Source: Allochromatium vinosum DSM 180 (GTDB lineage: Bacteria; Pseudomonadota; Gammaproteobacteria; Chromatiales; Chromatiaceae). From it: 64,000 nucleotides of DNA. A program made the position numbers and the translations under genes. This document shows, piece after piece, positions 36,783 through 45,193 of this stretch. The notes below the pieces were generated by a model. The model saw only the letters and a list, made by a program, of their open reading frames with translations. It did not search any database and was not told where the DNA came from. The stretch is from positions 1,651,154 to 1,715,153 of the forward strand of contig NC_013851.1 in NCBI RefSeq assembly GCF_000025485.1. Reading direction: 5' to 3'. Each line of letters begins with the position of its first letter. The stretch's first letter is position 1.

Positions 36783-37031
36783 ATGACTAACCAAAAGCAG
36801 AAGCGGCGAGCCTCGACCACGGGCACGCTCGTAGGCACACGATTCCAACCGGGCATGCTCGACGCATGGAGGAGGAATCAAGACGATATTCCGACTCGCC
36901 CTGAAGCGATCAGGCGCTTAGTCGAACTAGGCATGTCAGCCTGCTTCGCGCCCCCCCCCCGCGGACACAATGCAGTAAGGATTGAGAATCAATGGTTGCC
37001 CCATGAAGAAGCCGAAAGAGATTGTCCCTAA
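36783..37031 (+). CDS. Small ribbon-helix-helix regulator with a C10 tract
   Basis: 82 residues. Residues 14-53 fit an Arc/MetJ-type RHH: GTLVGTRFQPGMLDAW (beta strand and first helix), then RPEAIRRLVELGM (second helix). The domain ends before a run of ten C's at codons 57-60, which encodes Pro-rich residues. A long tail after it overlaps the next gene by about 50 bp. Loss of one C would end the protein at TAA 36976-36978, a more usual length. It is probably the regulator of the DUF262-HEPN-methyltransferase genes behind it. Confidence 0.6.
   Translation: MTNQKQKRRASTTGTLVGTRFQPGMLDAWRRNQDDIPTRPEAIRRLVELGMSACFAPPPRGHNAVRIENQWLPHEEAERDCP
36951..36960 (+). repeat. Run of ten cytosines (possible phase-variation tract)
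   Basis: Ten consecutive C's lie inside the RHH gene after the DNA-binding domain. Each one-base change switches the reading frame. Such tracts cause phase variation in other bacteria, but a sequencing error in the tract cannot be excluded. Confidence 0.8.
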
Positions 37032-38082
37032 ATCCAAAGCAGAGAAGGAAGCGGCCGAGGATCAGATCCTTGAACTGTCCAAGCGGATAGAGTTCTATCT
37101 CACCGAGTACTCGGTCGAATTGCTTGCCAAAAAGATGCATGAAGGCGAATTCTTCGTGCCACCCTATCAGCGCGAGTTCACCTGGGAGCCTGAACGTAAG
37201 TCAAAGTTTATCGAATCTCTGCTGATCGGTTTACCCATCCCTTTCCTCTTCTTCTGGGAGAGACCGAAAGACGGAAAGCTCGAGATCGTGGATGGCTCAC
37301 AGCGCCTGCGGACGATTGAAGAGTTCATCCTGGGAGAGTTTCGGCTCGGGGAGCTGGAGAGCTTGACTGCCGTCTCTGGGTTCACATTCTCAGACCTCCC
37401 CGAATCTAGACGAAGGAAGATCAAGAACCGATCGATCCGTGGCATAGTCCTGAACGAAAACGCCGACGAACAAGCTCGCTTCGACATGTTCGAGCGCATC
37501 AATACGGGCAGCAAGATCGCGAATGAAGCAGAGGTGCGTCGTGGTGCGCTCGGGGGACCTTTTATGGACCTCATCATCGAGCTTTCCTCACACTCGAAGT
37601 TCGTCGCTTTGGCTCCTGTACCACAGAAATCTGTCGATAAGAGGGAACGAGAGGAACTGGTTGCTCGTTTCTTCGCCTACAGCGATGGACTCAACGGCTA
37701 TCGCGACCGCCCCGCGGAGTTCGTTTTTAAATACGTTAAGAGGATGAACGACGAGGTCGCTTCCGCCTCCGCCAAGATCGAACACTATCGCAGCCGATTC
37801 CTGGAAATGATCGACTTCGTCGACCGTGTCTTCCCTCACGGGTTTAGGCGAACCCCCAGAGGCAAAGCCAGTCCTCGCGCTCGGTTCGAGGCTATTGCAG
37901 TCGGATCCAGACTGGCCTTGGATGCCCGTCCTGAGTTGGTCGAGCAGGAATCGATCGACGTCGAGCCATGGCTGGATAGCGAGGATTTCAAGAAGGTCAC
38001 GGGCTCCGACGGAGCAAATGCCATCGCACGCTTGATAGGCCGCATTAATTTCGTCAAAGCAAAACTCTTGGCGAACGCATGA
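37003..38082 (+). CDS. DUF262 protein (ParB/Srx-like domain), GmrS-like without HNH domain
   Basis: 359 residues from the ATG chosen; a TTG 21 bases upstream is also possible, and no clear ribosome-binding site decides between them. The DUF262 domain is complete: PPYQREFTWEPERKSKFIES (residues 53-72), DGSQR (97-101) and FERINTG (about 160). In GmrSD and relatives this domain binds nucleotide and regulates restriction. The DUF1524/HNH nuclease that often follows is absent; the rest is helical. A HEPN gene overlaps its stop (ATGA), so the nuclease function may have passed to it. Confidence 0.8.
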   Translation: MKKPKEIVPKSKAEKEAAEDQILELSKRIEFYLTEYSVELLAKKMHEGEFFVPPYQREFTWEPERKSKFIESLLIGLPIPFLFFWERPKDGKLEIVDGSQRLRTIEEFILGEFRLGELESLTAVSGFTFSDLPESRRRKIKNRSIRGIVLNENADEQARFDMFERINTGSKIANEAEVRRGALGGPFMDLIIELSSHSKFVALAPVPQKSVDKREREELVARFFAYSDGLNGYRDRPAEFVFKYVKRMNDEVASASAKIEHYRSRFLEMIDFVDRVFPHGFRRTPRGKASPRARFEAIAVGSRLALDARPELVEQESIDVEPWLDSEDFKKVTGSDGANAIARLIGRINFVKAKLLANA

Positions 38083-38810
38083 GCGCTCTGACAACTGCCT
38101 TCCAGGAACGCAAAGCGGAAGTTGAGGCATACCTGGAGTTTCTTTCGGACATGGAGGAACAAACTAAGAAAGGTCCGCCGCGTTTCGAGGGAGCCCAGCG
38201 GCCAATCACCGTCGAGCAACAAAGAATCCTCTATTCGACCGTCTACCTGCAACTGTATAATCTCGTGGAAGCGACGATATCTTTATGTATTCATGAGGTT
38301 ACAGAGGCAACGAGAAGCAATGCGCAGTGGACGCCGAGTGATTTGAACGATGATCTTCGCCGCGAATGGGTGCGTGCTGTCGCGCGCACCCACGAGGCAT
38401 TGAGTCCTGATAATCGATTGAATCATGCGCTTCAGCTCTGCAATCACTTGGCCTCGGCTCTACCGGTGGACCGTTTCGATATGGATAAGGGAGGTGGAGG
38501 TAATTGGGACGATTCTGCGATAGAGCGCATGACCAAGCGTCTTGGCTTCGAGCTTCACGTTGCTAAGAAGATCTACGCAGCGATCAAGAAACCTATTCGA
38601 GATGACATGGGGTCTTTGGCTTTGGTGAAGAACCTCCGCAATCGCTTGGCGCACGGATCCATCTCTTTTGTGGAATGCTCAGAGAATGAAACTTTTTCTG
38701 GGATTAAGAGCTTGGCGAATAACACCTTGCGTTATCTGGAGGCTGTGGTTGGCTGTTTCGAAAAATACCTGGAAGGATACGAATACCTCCTTCCTGAGCG
38801 GCGTCCATAA
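38079..38810 (+). CDS. HEPN-domain protein (MAE_28990-like), putative ribonuclease
   Basis: 243 residues, mostly helical. The region around residues 150-195 has the HEPN pattern with Rx4-6H in RNRLAH (Arg187 to His192), the catalytic motif of HEPN ribonucleases. The N-terminal half (YLQLYNLVEATISLCIHEV) fits the first helices of the large MAE_28990-type HEPN families, which are repeatedly found with DUF262 and restriction genes. The assignment to the exact family is from memory. It overlaps the DUF262 stop by ATGA and the methyltransferase start by TAATG, so the three are translationally coupled. Confidence 0.65.
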   Translation: MSALTTAFQERKAEVEAYLEFLSDMEEQTKKGPPRFEGAQRPITVEQQRILYSTVYLQLYNLVEATISLCIHEVTEATRSNAQWTPSDLNDDLRREWVRAVARTHEALSPDNRLNHALQLCNHLASALPVDRFDMDKGGGGNWDDSAIERMTKRLGFELHVAKKIYAAIKKPIRDDMGSLALVKNLRNRLAHGSISFVECSENETFSGIKSLANNTLRYLEAVVGCFEKYLEGYEYLLPERRP

Positions 38811-39928
38811 TGAATAAGTGCCTCAAAAATCTTCAGGAAATAACCTTCAATATCAAAGCTGTAGATTTATTCTGCGGGGTTGGAGGGTTGACCCATGGTT
38901 TGTCGCGTGGCGGCATTCAAGTCATGGCTGGCATCGACATTGACGCCAGTTGCCGTTATCCCTACGAAGCCAATAATCCAGCTCGATTTATCGAGCATGA
39001 TGTCGGAACACTGCCCCCCGATCTGATCACGCCTTACTATGAAAATGCCGACTACACCTTGCTCGCCGGATGTGCGCCCTGTCAGCCATTCTCGTCCTAT
39101 AGCCGTAGTGGGCGTAATCGGGAGTATGAATCGCAATGGCCGCTCGTCTCCTCTTTCGGTAAATTGGCAGAAGCGATTCGGCCCGACCTGATAACCATGG
39201 AGAACGTGCCTCAGTTGGCAGATCATCCAGTTTTCGATGAGTTGCTCGCGAGCCTCTCCGGTTACGAGACTTGGTGGCAGATCGTCGAATGTTCAAAGCT
39301 GGGGATTCCCCAGACCCGCAAGCGTTTAGTACTGCTCGCATCTCGCCTAGGTAAGGATTCTTTAGAGCTGATTGAAGAATCCAACCAGGAAACAACCGTC
39401 CGCCAGACCATAGGAATGCTCCCTGCCATTGATGCCGGCGAAATCCACCCAGAAGACGAGCTGCACATGGCATCCTCGTTGAGTCCTATGAATCTGGCTC
39501 GAATCAAGAAATCGCGCCCCGGTGGAACTTGGCGCGATTGGCCAGATGAACTGAAGGCTGCTTGTCATCGCAAGTCCAGTGGTGCTACGTATCCCAGTGT
39601 CTACGGACGTATGGAGTGGGATCGACCGGCTCCGACGATCACGACTCAGTGCTTCGGCTATGGGAATGGGCGATTTGGGCATCCAGAACAGCATCGCGCA
39701 ATTTCTCTGCGCGAGGCGGCCATGCTGCAAACCTTTCCGGCGGACTATTCGTTTGCTCCCGCTGGAACCAGGTTCAAGTTCAACAGGATGGGTCGTTTGA
39801 TCGGCAACGCGGTTCCCGTTCGGCTGGGAGAGGCGATTGCCCAATCTCTAGTCGCTCATGTTCGCGTCTGCTCATCTCGGTCTCCAGGCACTGGAGCCGA
39901 GCAACTACCAACGACTCAGCTTCATTGA
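38810..39928 (+). CDS. DNA (cytosine-5-)-methyltransferase
   Basis: A 372-residue C5 methyltransferase with all main motifs in order: motif I DLFCGVGG (19-26), motif IV GCAPCQPFS with catalytic Cys91, motif VI ENV (131-133), motif VIII QTRKR (168-172), then a target-recognition region, motif IX (PTITTQ) and motif X (GNAVPVRLGEAI). It should make 5-methylcytosine at a site that cannot be read from sequence. No classical restriction endonuclease is present; DUF262 and HEPN occupy its place. A decayed Vsr gene converges on its 3' end. Confidence 0.93.
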   Translation: MNKCLKNLQEITFNIKAVDLFCGVGGLTHGLSRGGIQVMAGIDIDASCRYPYEANNPARFIEHDVGTLPPDLITPYYENADYTLLAGCAPCQPFSSYSRSGRNREYESQWPLVSSFGKLAEAIRPDLITMENVPQLADHPVFDELLASLSGYETWWQIVECSKLGIPQTRKRLVLLASRLGKDSLELIEESNQETTVRQTIGMLPAIDAGEIHPEDELHMASSLSPMNLARIKKSRPGGTWRDWPDELKAACHRKSSGATYPSVYGRMEWDRPAPTITTQCFGYGNGRFGHPEQHRAISLREAAMLQTFPADYSFAPAGTRFKFNRMGRLIGNAVPVRLGEAIAQSLVAHVRVCSSRSPGTGAEQLPTTQLH

Positions 39929-40046
39929 GTGGTAGGTGTACCCAGAGGCGAAGCACGCTCCATCCCTTAGCCGCGAGTCTGGCGTTCGCATCAGTGTATC
40001 GTGTTCGATTTGTCCTGATCTTGTTCTCCCAACACTCTCGATTGGA
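39894..40046 (-). pseudogene. 3' remnant of a very-short-patch repair endonuclease (Vsr)
   Basis: On the minus strand a 51-codon stretch reads SNRECWENKIRTNRTRYTDA, then NARLAAKGWSVLRLWVH. This is the C-terminal half of Vsr (N-x-x-W/F-W-x-x-KI-x-x-N-x-x-RD, then L-x-x-x-GW-x-VLR-x-WEH). The catalytic N-terminal half, with the D-x-x-F...DGCFWH region, is missing in all frames upstream. Vsr usually accompanies a C5 methyltransferase and repairs T:G mismatches from 5mC deamination, so this marks a lost partner. The 3' end overlaps the methyltransferase gene. Confidence 0.6.
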
Positions 40047-40179
40047 CCGCGACGAGCCGCTGGAGAACCTCACGGGCGAGAACTCCTGCGCGGTATATGA
40101 TCCACGGGACTCAGCGCGATGCTTGTCTCGGCCCATTGGTGGAAGTCTAGAGGTTCCCAGCGAGCGGAATGAAACGGTC

Positions 40180-41073
40180 TCATTCTGCACCCACCCCAGG
40201 CAGAATGGTCACAGTAGCGGTGCGGCCGACGATCAAACGGATGTCCGGCGGGACGGCATCCAGAGTCACACGCACGGGAACCCTTTGGGCCAGACGCACC
40301 CAACTGACGGTCGGCGTCACATTGGGCAGCAAATTGGCACTCGTCACCCGATCGCGGTCTTCGATGCCGGAGGCGATGCTCTGCACATGGCCGCTGATGA
40401 CCTGCTCCTCGCCCATCAGCTTGACCAGGGCAGACTGGCCGACGCGGATGTCGTGCAGCTTGGTCTCCTCGAAATAGCCCTCGACCCGAAAGGAGTCGGC
40501 CGCGATGAGTGCCAGGACAGGCTTTCCGACGGTGACGGCATCACCGACCTGTAGCATCAGATCCGAGAGAATGCCATCGGCGGGCGCGACGACCAGGGTG
40601 CGCTCAAGATCGAGTGAGGCCAGATCGCGCGCGACCAGAGCCTGTGCAACCTCGGCCCCGGCCAGCTCCACCTTGGATTGCCATTGCTCGCGAACCTCCT
40701 TGGCGACCAGCTCGCCCATCGCCTGATTGCGCTGCGCATCGCGCTGGGTCTGGGCCAGGGTGGCGCGCTTGGCGGTGAGCACCGCCTCGGCCTGACGCAG
40801 GGCGAGCACATAGCGCGCCTGATCGATGCGAAAGAGCGGCTGCCCGCGCTTGACGGACTGATGATCGTCCACCGCCACCTCGGTGACGATTCCCGACACA
40901 TCGGGAGCGACCTCGATGATGTCGGCGCGTACCCGTCCCTCCGGGGTCCAGGGCTCGACCTGGTAGTAGACCCACACCCGCCATCCCGCCACGGCAGCAA
41001 CGCCGACCAGCGTGAGTGTGAGCACCGGGCGGAGGATCTTCGCCACGGCGGTCTTGATGGATCGGTCGTTCAT
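40180..41073 (-). CDS. aaeA: AaeA-like periplasmic adaptor (HlyD family) of an aromatic-acid efflux system
   Basis: A 297-residue membrane-fusion protein. One N-terminal transmembrane helix (about 15-33) is followed by the adaptor opening VWVYYQVEPWTPEGRVRADIIEVAPDVSG. A short coiled-coil hairpin (80-150) and beta-barrel half (VVAPADGILSDLML, then EETKLHDIRVGQ) follow. AaeA pairs with AaeB in export of p-hydroxybenzoate-type acids in E. coli. It is the last gene of the marR-aaeBXA operon and overlaps aaeX by ATGA. Confidence 0.85.
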   Translation of the reverse strand: MNDRSIKTAVAKILRPVLTLTLVGVAAVAGWRVWVYYQVEPWTPEGRVRADIIEVAPDVSGIVTEVAVDDHQSVKRGQPLFRIDQARYVLALRQAEAVLTAKRATLAQTQRDAQRNQAMGELVAKEVREQWQSKVELAGAEVAQALVARDLASLDLERTLVVAPADGILSDLMLQVGDAVTVGKPVLALIAADSFRVEGYFEETKLHDIRVGQSALVKLMGEEQVISGHVQSIASGIEDRDRVTSANLLPNVTPTVSWVRLAQRVPVRVTLDAVPPDIRLIVGRTATVTILPGVGAE

Positions 41074-41279
41074 GAGCGTGCATACTCCGGCAGATTGAGC
41101 ACCAGTGCCCAGCAGATGACGAACACCGCCGTCTCGAACAGGGCCGGATGCCAGACGTGGCGATAGACCTTCAGCCAGACCAGAAGACGATGCACCACGA
41201 GCGTCAGGACGAACGCCAGAACGGCGGTGACCAGAAAGGCGTGCAGATAGACGCCGAAGAGGTTGGTTTCGCCGCTCAT
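41070..41279 (-). CDS. aaeX: AaeX-like DUF1656 small membrane protein
   Basis: 69 residues with two hydrophobic helices (about 8-28 and 48-63), starting MSGETNLFGVYLHAFLV as DUF1656 proteins do. It lies between the pump and adaptor genes, with ATGA overlaps on both sides, which is the usual aae gene order. Its role is unknown. Confidence 0.85.
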   Translation of the reverse strand: MSGETNLFGVYLHAFLVTAVLAFVLTLVVHRLLVWLKVYRHVWHPALFETAVFVICWALVLNLPEYARS

Positions 41280-43294
41280 GCCCTGGCTTCCTGGGTCGTC
41301 ATGGGTACGGGTGTGTCTGGAAAGAGGCTGCGCCGCAGCCCAAGGAGGGCGCTGACCTCGCGGGCGTTCGTCTCGGCGGGATTCGTCCCCAGGCGGTAGA
41401 TCGTCCGATCGAGCAGCGGGAGCAAGTCGGCCTCGGCGTCCGGGCCGCGCTGCCTGTCGGCGCGTGCACGATAGTGGGCGGCGAGCGCCTGCAACAGCGG
41501 CTCGAGCGTGCTGTCGTTCCGCGCAGACAGGCGAGCGCGAAGCCCGCGCAGCGCGACCAGATCCATCCCCGCCCGCAGCTCGCTCAGGATGCTCACACCG
41601 GCCAGCGCCGGGTCTTTGCTGGCGGCGAGCTTCGGGGCCAGCAGTCCCAGCCGGTCGGTCATGCGCGAGGCGAAGGCGAGCGGTTCGCGCTCACCCCGGC
41701 CCTCAGCCAGACGGGCCAGGGCGTCCCATGTCTGGCGCAGCAGCCGTCGGGCGCTGGTCTCCACACCCATGGAACGCAGTCCGCGCGTCACGGAGAGCGC
41801 GACCAGCAACCCGACGAAGGGCGCCAGATTGACGTTGAGAAAATCCGCGAAGGTCCAGGTCAGCCGGTCCTGGAGCGCCAGGCTGTTGATGAAGTTGATG
41901 TTCACCGACAGGGAGAGCAGGGCGTGCTGGGGCGACACCATGAGCATCCCGAGTCCGACCAGAGTCGGGGCGAGGACAAGCGCCAGCGGCACGAAGTCGT
42001 GGACGCGCGGCAGCAGCACGAACAGGTAGACGGCAGCCAGGGGCACGGCCAGCAGCAGGCTGATCCCGAAGGCCCGCATGGCCGGCGCCGGGTCGTCCAT
42101 GGTCGCAAAGAGGCAGCAGAGGACCGCAGCGAGGACGGCGGCGCCGTCTCCCGCCGACCAGCCGCCGAGAATCCATAGGGCGCAACAGATCAGGATGGAG
42201 AGTGTCGCCGCCCCGCCCGAGCGCCAGGCTAGACCAGGATCCCGGTGCAGCGGTCGCTCCTCGGCGCGCGCGACCACCTCGGCCAGAGGCGACGGGAGTG
42301 CTCGCTCGGGCGCATGCAGGTGGGCGAGGAGCTGCCGTGACGCGTCCAGTGCCTCGATCAGATCCAGCAGCCGTGACAGCAGGCTCAGTTGGTGGAGTCC
42401 GGTCCAGTCGCGGCGGTCGACGCAGGCGGCCTGTCGCCGCAGACGCTGCAAGAGGGGCTGTGGGTCCATTCCGGGACTGGCGACCCAGTCGGCCACCTCC
42501 GCCAGCGCCGCCGCCGTTTCGGCATCCGGCGCGCCGCGCAGTGCCCGCAGGGCGGCCAGACGGTCGGAGAGACTGGCCAAGAGCGGGATCAACCGCAGGA
42601 GGCGCTCTTGCAGTGCCTGCACCACGGCGGTGGTCTCGCGCAGGCGCGAGGTGTCATAGGGCAGGTGGGTTGCAAGCTGGCGGATCTCGCTCGCCGCTCC
42701 GGCGAGCCGGCTACGGTCGCGCTCGAGGGTTTCCGCGCTCCCGCCGCGCAGCAGATCCAGCGCCCACTGGTCGGCCTCCGTCAGCCAGGCGTCGAGTCGT
42801 GCGCGCACCACCGTGCCGACGGGACGCGGAAACCAGAGGCTGTGCACCAGGGTGGCGCAGACGATCCCGAGGCCGATCTCCTGGACGCGGGCGAGTGCCA
42901 CGTCGAAGATCGCCGCAGGCTGGAGCACGCCCGGGAAGCCGATGATGGCGGCGGTATAGCTGGCCAGCATCATGATGTAGCTGCGCGGAGAACGGTCGAG
43001 CACCGCTACCGCCAGACAGACGCCCACCCACAGCGCCAGCGAGAGCAGGGCTGGCGCATTCACCAAATGGGGCACCAGCACGACCGACGCTGCGGCGCCG
43101 AGTCCTGTCCCCAGCAACCGATAGATGGCCTTGGAGCGCACCGCACCGGCGATGGGGTGGCTCACGATATAGACCGTGATGACCGCCCAGTAGGGCTTCG
43201 GCAAACCGATCGCCAGACTGATGTAGAGGGCGAGCATGGCCGCCGCGAAGCTGGCGAACGCAAAGTGGAGACGGTCGCGGGTGGCTTGCGTCAT
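41276..43294 (-). CDS. aaeB: FUSC-family efflux pump (AaeB-like)
   Basis: A 672-residue inner-membrane exporter made of two halves, each with about five or six transmembrane helices, separated by cytoplasmic segments. The FUSC pattern IGLPKPYWAVITVYIVSHPIAG appears near residue 30, with a second block at about 370. E. coli AaeB is 655 residues and exports hydroxylated aromatic acids. It begins one base after the marR stop and is translated with aaeX and aaeA. Confidence 0.9.
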   Translation of the reverse strand: MTQATRDRLHFAFASFAAAMLALYISLAIGLPKPYWAVITVYIVSHPIAGAVRSKAIYRLLGTGLGAAASVVLVPHLVNAPALLSLALWVGVCLAVAVLDRSPRSYIMMLASYTAAIIGFPGVLQPAAIFDVALARVQEIGLGIVCATLVHSLWFPRPVGTVVRARLDAWLTEADQWALDLLRGGSAETLERDRSRLAGAASEIRQLATHLPYDTSRLRETTAVVQALQERLLRLIPLLASLSDRLAALRALRGAPDAETAAALAEVADWVASPGMDPQPLLQRLRRQAACVDRRDWTGLHQLSLLSRLLDLIEALDASRQLLAHLHAPERALPSPLAEVVARAEERPLHRDPGLAWRSGGAATLSILICCALWILGGWSAGDGAAVLAAVLCCLFATMDDPAPAMRAFGISLLLAVPLAAVYLFVLLPRVHDFVPLALVLAPTLVGLGMLMVSPQHALLSLSVNINFINSLALQDRLTWTFADFLNVNLAPFVGLLVALSVTRGLRSMGVETSARRLLRQTWDALARLAEGRGEREPLAFASRMTDRLGLLAPKLAASKDPALAGVSILSELRAGMDLVALRGLRARLSARNDSTLEPLLQALAAHYRARADRQRGPDAEADLLPLLDRTIYRLGTNPAETNAREVSALLGLRRSLFPDTPVPMTTQEARA

Positions 43295-43295
43295 C

Positions 43296-43757
43296 TCAGT
43301 CCGCCGTCTCCTTGTCGAGCGTCTCCAGACCCGACTCCAATGCCCCCAGTCCGCTGAGGACGCCGTTCAGCGCCTCATCGGAGAGCGGGGCCAGGAGCTG
43401 TCCACGCCAGCCCTGGAGGACTGTCTCGACCCGCGCCGCGAGCGCCTCGCCCGCCGCCGTCAGGTGCAGCGTCTTTGCCCGCCGATCCTGTTGGTCGTCG
43501 CGCCGCTCGACCAGCCCCTGGGCACAGAGCTGATCGAGCAGGCGCACCAGCGAGGGGCCTTGGATGCCGATCTCCTCGGCCAGATGATGCTGGCGCACGC
43601 CACCGCCGCAACGGGCGATGTGCAGCACGGGTACGGCCTGGGCCTCGGAGAGTCCATAAGTCGCTAAAGCGCGGTCGGCCGCCTTGCGGTAGAGGCGCGC
43701 GACGCGCAGCAGGCGAGCGGTGAGGGTTCGTTCCTGGATCTGGCGGGAATGGTTCAT
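43296..43757 (-). CDS. MarR-family transcriptional regulator
   Basis: 153 residues with the MarR winged helix: PVLHIARCGGGVRQHHLAEEIGIQGPSLVRLLDQL (cited in part: GVRQHHLAEEIGIQGPSLV), then LVERRDDQQDRRAKTLHLT for the wing. It is the first gene of the efflux operon, so it probably represses itself and aaeBXA and is released by an aromatic-acid ligand. A 26-bp perfect palindrome 32 bp upstream is the likely operator. Confidence 0.9.
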   Translation of the reverse strand: MNHSRQIQERTLTARLLRVARLYRKAADRALATYGLSEAQAVPVLHIARCGGGVRQHHLAEEIGIQGPSLVRLLDQLCAQGLVERRDDQQDRRAKTLHLTAAGEALAARVETVLQGWRGQLLAPLSDEALNGVLSGLGALESGLETLDKETAD

Positions 43758-44069
43758 GGGTCAGGATACCGAGCAGAGGCGTGCAAGCAATATAGTTAGC
43801 TAGCTAACTATATTCAAGCTGCGCTGCGCTGAAAAGCCAAGCACGCGCCCGGCTCATCTCGGCCTACCGGCCCATCCCGTTGATCGGCTCGCTCAGGCGC
43901 CCCATCTCAATGCCGATATAGAGACCGAGCAATGGCTCCTCGGGGCATCCGAACAGGCATGGTGACTCTGAGGCGACCGGATAGTTCTTGGCGTCGTAGC
44001 GGAACGGCGCTCCGCCCGGCGAAGACCGGCAACCCACTTCCAACCCACTGACGAAATAGGCTAGATACG
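43758..44069. other. 312-bp divergent region between marR and the alcohol dehydrogenase
   Basis: Apart from the 26-bp palindrome at its left end I see no gene. It must contain the promoters for both the efflux operon (leftward) and the dehydrogenase (rightward), but no clear dehydrogenase promoter is seen. The MarR site could in principle act on both. Confidence 0.5.
43789..43814. promoter_or_regulatory. Perfect 26-bp palindrome, probable MarR operator
   Basis: The left half AATATAGTTAGCT is followed directly by its exact reverse complement. It lies 32 bp upstream of the marR start. The perfect symmetry and AT-rich sequence in a GC-rich genome suit a MarR dimer site covering the operon promoter. 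Confidence 0.75.
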
Positions 44070-45119
44070 ATGAAAACCATTGGCTACGCGGCCCATTCGG
44101 CCGACGCGAAGCTCGTTCCCTATCACTTCGAGCGCCGGGAGCTGCGCCTGAACGATGTCGCCATCGACATCCGGTACTGCGGCGTCTGTCACTCCGACCT
44201 GCATACCGTGAATGGCGATTGGGGGCCGCAGCCCTATCCTGTGGTACCGGGCCATGAGATCGTCGGCGTCGTCAGCGCCGTGGGGCCCGAGGTCAAGCAT
44301 TACAAAGTGGGCGATCGCGTGGCGGTCGGCTGCATGGTCGACAGCTGTCAGGAGTGCGATCAATGCCATAACCACGAAGAGCAGTACTGCCGTAACGGCA
44401 TGACGCCAACTTACGGAGCACCGGATCGCCTCAGCGGCGAGATCACCCAGGGCGGCTATTCCAAGCACATCGTGGTGCGCGAGGAGTTCGTGCTGCGCAT
44501 CCCCGACAGCCTCGATCTCTCCAGGTCCGCGCCGATCCTGTGCGCCGGCATCACCACCTTCTCGCCGCTTCGCACCTGGAACGTCGGCGAGGGGACGCGC
44601 GTCGGCGTCATCGGGCTCGGCGGGCTCGGACACATGGCCGTCAAGCTCGCGGCGGCGATGGGGGCGGAGGTCACCGTGATCAGCCGCTCGACGAAAAAGG
44701 AGGCGGAAGCCAAGGCCAGCGGCGCCCGTGGCCTTCTCGCTTCCACCGACCAGGCGGCCATGCAGGCCGCCGCCAACACGTTCGACCTCATCATCGATAC
44801 CGTGCCCGTGAAACACGACCTGAACCTCTATGTGCCGCTGCTGGACGTCGATGGCACACTGGTGATCGTCGGTCAGATCGGTCCGATGGAAGAGCCCATG
44901 ACCATGCCGCTGGTCTTCGGTCGTCGCCGCGTGGCCGGTTCACTGATCGGCGGCATCGCCGAGACTCAGGAGGTGCTGGATTTCTGTGCCGAGCATCAGA
45001 TCTATCCGGAATGTCAAATGATCAAGATGGACGAGATCAACGACGCTTTCGAGCACTTGGCACAGGGTGACTTCGCGCATCGCATCGTCATCGACATGGC
45101 CTCGCTCAGCGTCGATTAG
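44070..45119 (+). CDS. Zinc-dependent alcohol dehydrogenase (YahK/cinnamyl-alcohol-dehydrogenase class)
   Basis: A 349-residue medium-chain dehydrogenase that should reduce aldehydes with NAD(P)H. The catalytic zinc motif is RYCGVCHSDLH with GHEIVG, and the structural zinc site is CQECDQCHNHEEQYC. The Rossmann motif is GLGGLGHMAVK, and later SRSTKKEAEA favours NADP. The length is normal. It is divergent from the MarR efflux operon, which exports aromatic acids, so detoxification of aromatic aldehydes is an attractive but unproven link. Confidence 0.9.
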   Translation: MKTIGYAAHSADAKLVPYHFERRELRLNDVAIDIRYCGVCHSDLHTVNGDWGPQPYPVVPGHEIVGVVSAVGPEVKHYKVGDRVAVGCMVDSCQECDQCHNHEEQYCRNGMTPTYGAPDRLSGEITQGGYSKHIVVREEFVLRIPDSLDLSRSAPILCAGITTFSPLRTWNVGEGTRVGVIGLGGLGHMAVKLAAAMGAEVTVISRSTKKEAEAKASGARGLLASTDQAAMQAAANTFDLIIDTVPVKHDLNLYVPLLDVDGTLVIVGQIGPMEEPMTMPLVFGRRRVAGSLIGGIAETQEVLDFCAEHQIYPECQMIKMDEINDAFEHLAQGDFAHRIVIDMASLSVD

Positions 45120-45193
45120 CACGCCTCTTGGGCATCTTCAGGACTCCATCTGTGCTCGACCTGGATGGTTTGACCCTCCGTAACACGGTGGGG

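Noticed and set aside
39562-40554. 330-residue plus-strand open frame running from the methyltransferase gene into the efflux adaptor
   Set aside because: It is out of frame with the methyltransferase, opposite the adaptor gene, and has no recognisable domain.
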